6,882 nucleotides of DNA from Bacteroides sp. CAG:1060 (GTDB taxonomy: Bacteria; Bacteroidota; Bacteroidia; Bacteroidales; UBA932): assembly GCA_000432655.1 (NCBI GenBank), contig HF986346.1, positions 1 to 6,882 of the forward strand, written 5' to 3'. Within the stretch, counting starts at the first letter, position 1. Every line of letters starts with the position of its first letter. Both the position numbers and the translations under genes were made by a program. A model generated the notes under the pieces. It had not been told where the DNA came from. It did not search any database and saw only the letters and a list, made by a program, of their open reading frames with translations. Below, in pieces: positions 6,523 to 6,882 of this stretch.

Positions 6523-6560
6523 ATTTTACATTTTTGTCATTTTCGTCAAAAATGTAAAAT
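6523..6560. repeat. Palindromic repeat copy 2 (upstream of ATPase gene)
   Basis: Perfect 14-base arms (6523-6536 and 6547-6560) enclose the 10-base loop TCATTTTCGT. The 38 bases equal the reverse complement of 5132-5169 except at one loop position. Together the two copies bracket the ATPase gene, its promoter and its leader in a unit of about 1.44 kb (5124-6560). Placement just upstream of the promoter also suits an operator. Confidence 0.9.
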
Positions 6561-6812
6561 GCAGATATCCATTTTAAATGCAGGAAAAAGCCAAGGCGAT
6601 AGTACCCAATATCCAGCAGAGACTCTGCTTTCGTCATTAACTTCGCTGCAGAAGAAGTCGGGAGATAGACGTGGGATTTGCCGCACTTCGTGCGCCACAT
6701 CCCTCCCTCCTCGCCGGAGGGGCCCTTGCAAGCTATTTGAAGCTCACGGCCTGACGGCCTATGGTCTTTTTCCGCACAAGCCCTTACAGGAGCAAGCTCC
6801 TGACGGGCCTGC
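6561..6812. other. Intergenic region with a row of short hairpins
   Basis: I see no convincing gene here. A 108-codon minus-strand frame (6847-6521) starts inside the tRNA terminator and ends inside the palindrome, so it is probably chance. GC content is higher than in the ATPase unit. Short self-complementary stretches follow one another: 6615-6629 (six-base stem), 6682-6694 (CGCAC/GTGCG), 6705-6721 (CCCTCC/GGAGGG), and 6780-6808, where CAGGAG/CTCCTG lies inside GCCC/GGGC. This may be a structured intergenic repeat or RNA, but no known RNA family was recognised. Confidence 0.4.
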
Positions 6813-6815
6813 ACG

Positions 6816-6843
6816 AAAAAAGCCCAGCGCTTTGCGCTGAGCT
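6816..6843 (-). terminator. Rho-independent terminator after the tRNA
   Basis: On the minus strand, bases 6843-6834 pair with 6830-6821 as a ten-base stem (one G-U pair) with loop AAA. A run of six T follows (6821-6816, its first base also closing the stem). It starts 12 bases after the tRNA 3' end, which fits transcription termination of that tRNA. Confidence 0.85.
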
Positions 6844-6855
6844 TCAAATTGTTTG

Positions 6856-6882
6856 CGGAGAGGGAGGGATTCGAACCCCCGG
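6856..6882 (-). tRNA. tRNA 3' end, probably tRNA-Ser (cut by window edge)
   Basis: Reading the minus strand from the right edge gives a T arm: GGGGG (6880-6876), loop TTCGAAT (6875-6869) and CCCTC (6868-6864). The acceptor strand CCTCTCC (6863-6857) follows, with G at position 73 (6856). A G discriminator and an acceptor expected to pair with GGAGAGG suit tRNA-Ser. The anticodon is outside the window, so the identity is inferred. CCA is not encoded (CAA follows), so it would be added after transcription. A terminator follows directly. tRNA 3' ends are common integration sites, but no second copy of this sequence occurs in the window. Confidence 0.78.

Noticed and set aside
5124..6560. CRISPR-like repeat array
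   Set aside because: Only two intact copies about 1.4 kb apart, with a gene between them and no spacer periodicity.
6496..6847. Open frames of 114 codons (+) and 108 codons (-) near the right end
   Set aside because: They run through the palindrome, hairpins and tRNA terminator, with no recognisable domain or promoter; most likely noncoding.

Overview
The window looks like chromosomal DNA from a member of the Bacteroidales (Bacteroides/Parabacteroides/Prevotella type). The evidence is three promoters of the Bacteroidetes form (TTG or TTTG, then TAnnTTTG), no strong Shine-Dalgarno sequences, and protein families typical of that order: an AbiE system with a DUF6088-like antitoxin, a RhuM protein, an AAA/DUF4143 ATPase and a secreted retropepsin-like protease. 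Species cannot be settled from the sequence alone.

Layout, left to right. Positions 1-802 (minus) hold the N-terminal half of a cardiolipin synthase that runs off the left edge. A divergent intergenic region (803-1032) carries a clear promoter and a possible operator for a two-gene AbiE toxin-antitoxin operon: antitoxin at 1033-1623 and nucleotidyltransferase toxin at 1620-2633, overlapping by four bases. Directly behind it, 2638-3577 is a decayed antirepressor-like region: a piece of a DinD/Bro-N-like domain in frame with the N-terminal part of RhuM, then a deletion with frameshift, then the C-terminal part of RhuM. A secreted two-lobed aspartic protease (3782-4675) has its own promoter, preceded by an inverted repeat. 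An IS3-family transposase relic lies at about 4735-5110 (minus).

From 5124 to 6560 is the most distinctive part: an apparently intact AAA ATPase with a DUF4143 domain (5193-6443, minus). It is bracketed by two copies of a 38-bp palindromic repeat in opposite orientation that match at 37 of 38 positions, with a third, degenerate copy in the gene's leader. The last 300 bases hold no convincing gene but a row of short hairpins, then a rho-independent terminator and the 3' end of a tRNA, probably tRNA-Ser, both on the minus strand.

Taken together, the window reads as an accessory region between a housekeeping lipid gene and a tRNA. It has one probably functional toxin-antitoxin system, two decayed mobile or phage-related remnants, and a repeat-bracketed ATPase unit that may be a mobile or self-regulated module. 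How the genes cooperate is inference. Only abiEi and abiEii are clearly one functional unit.
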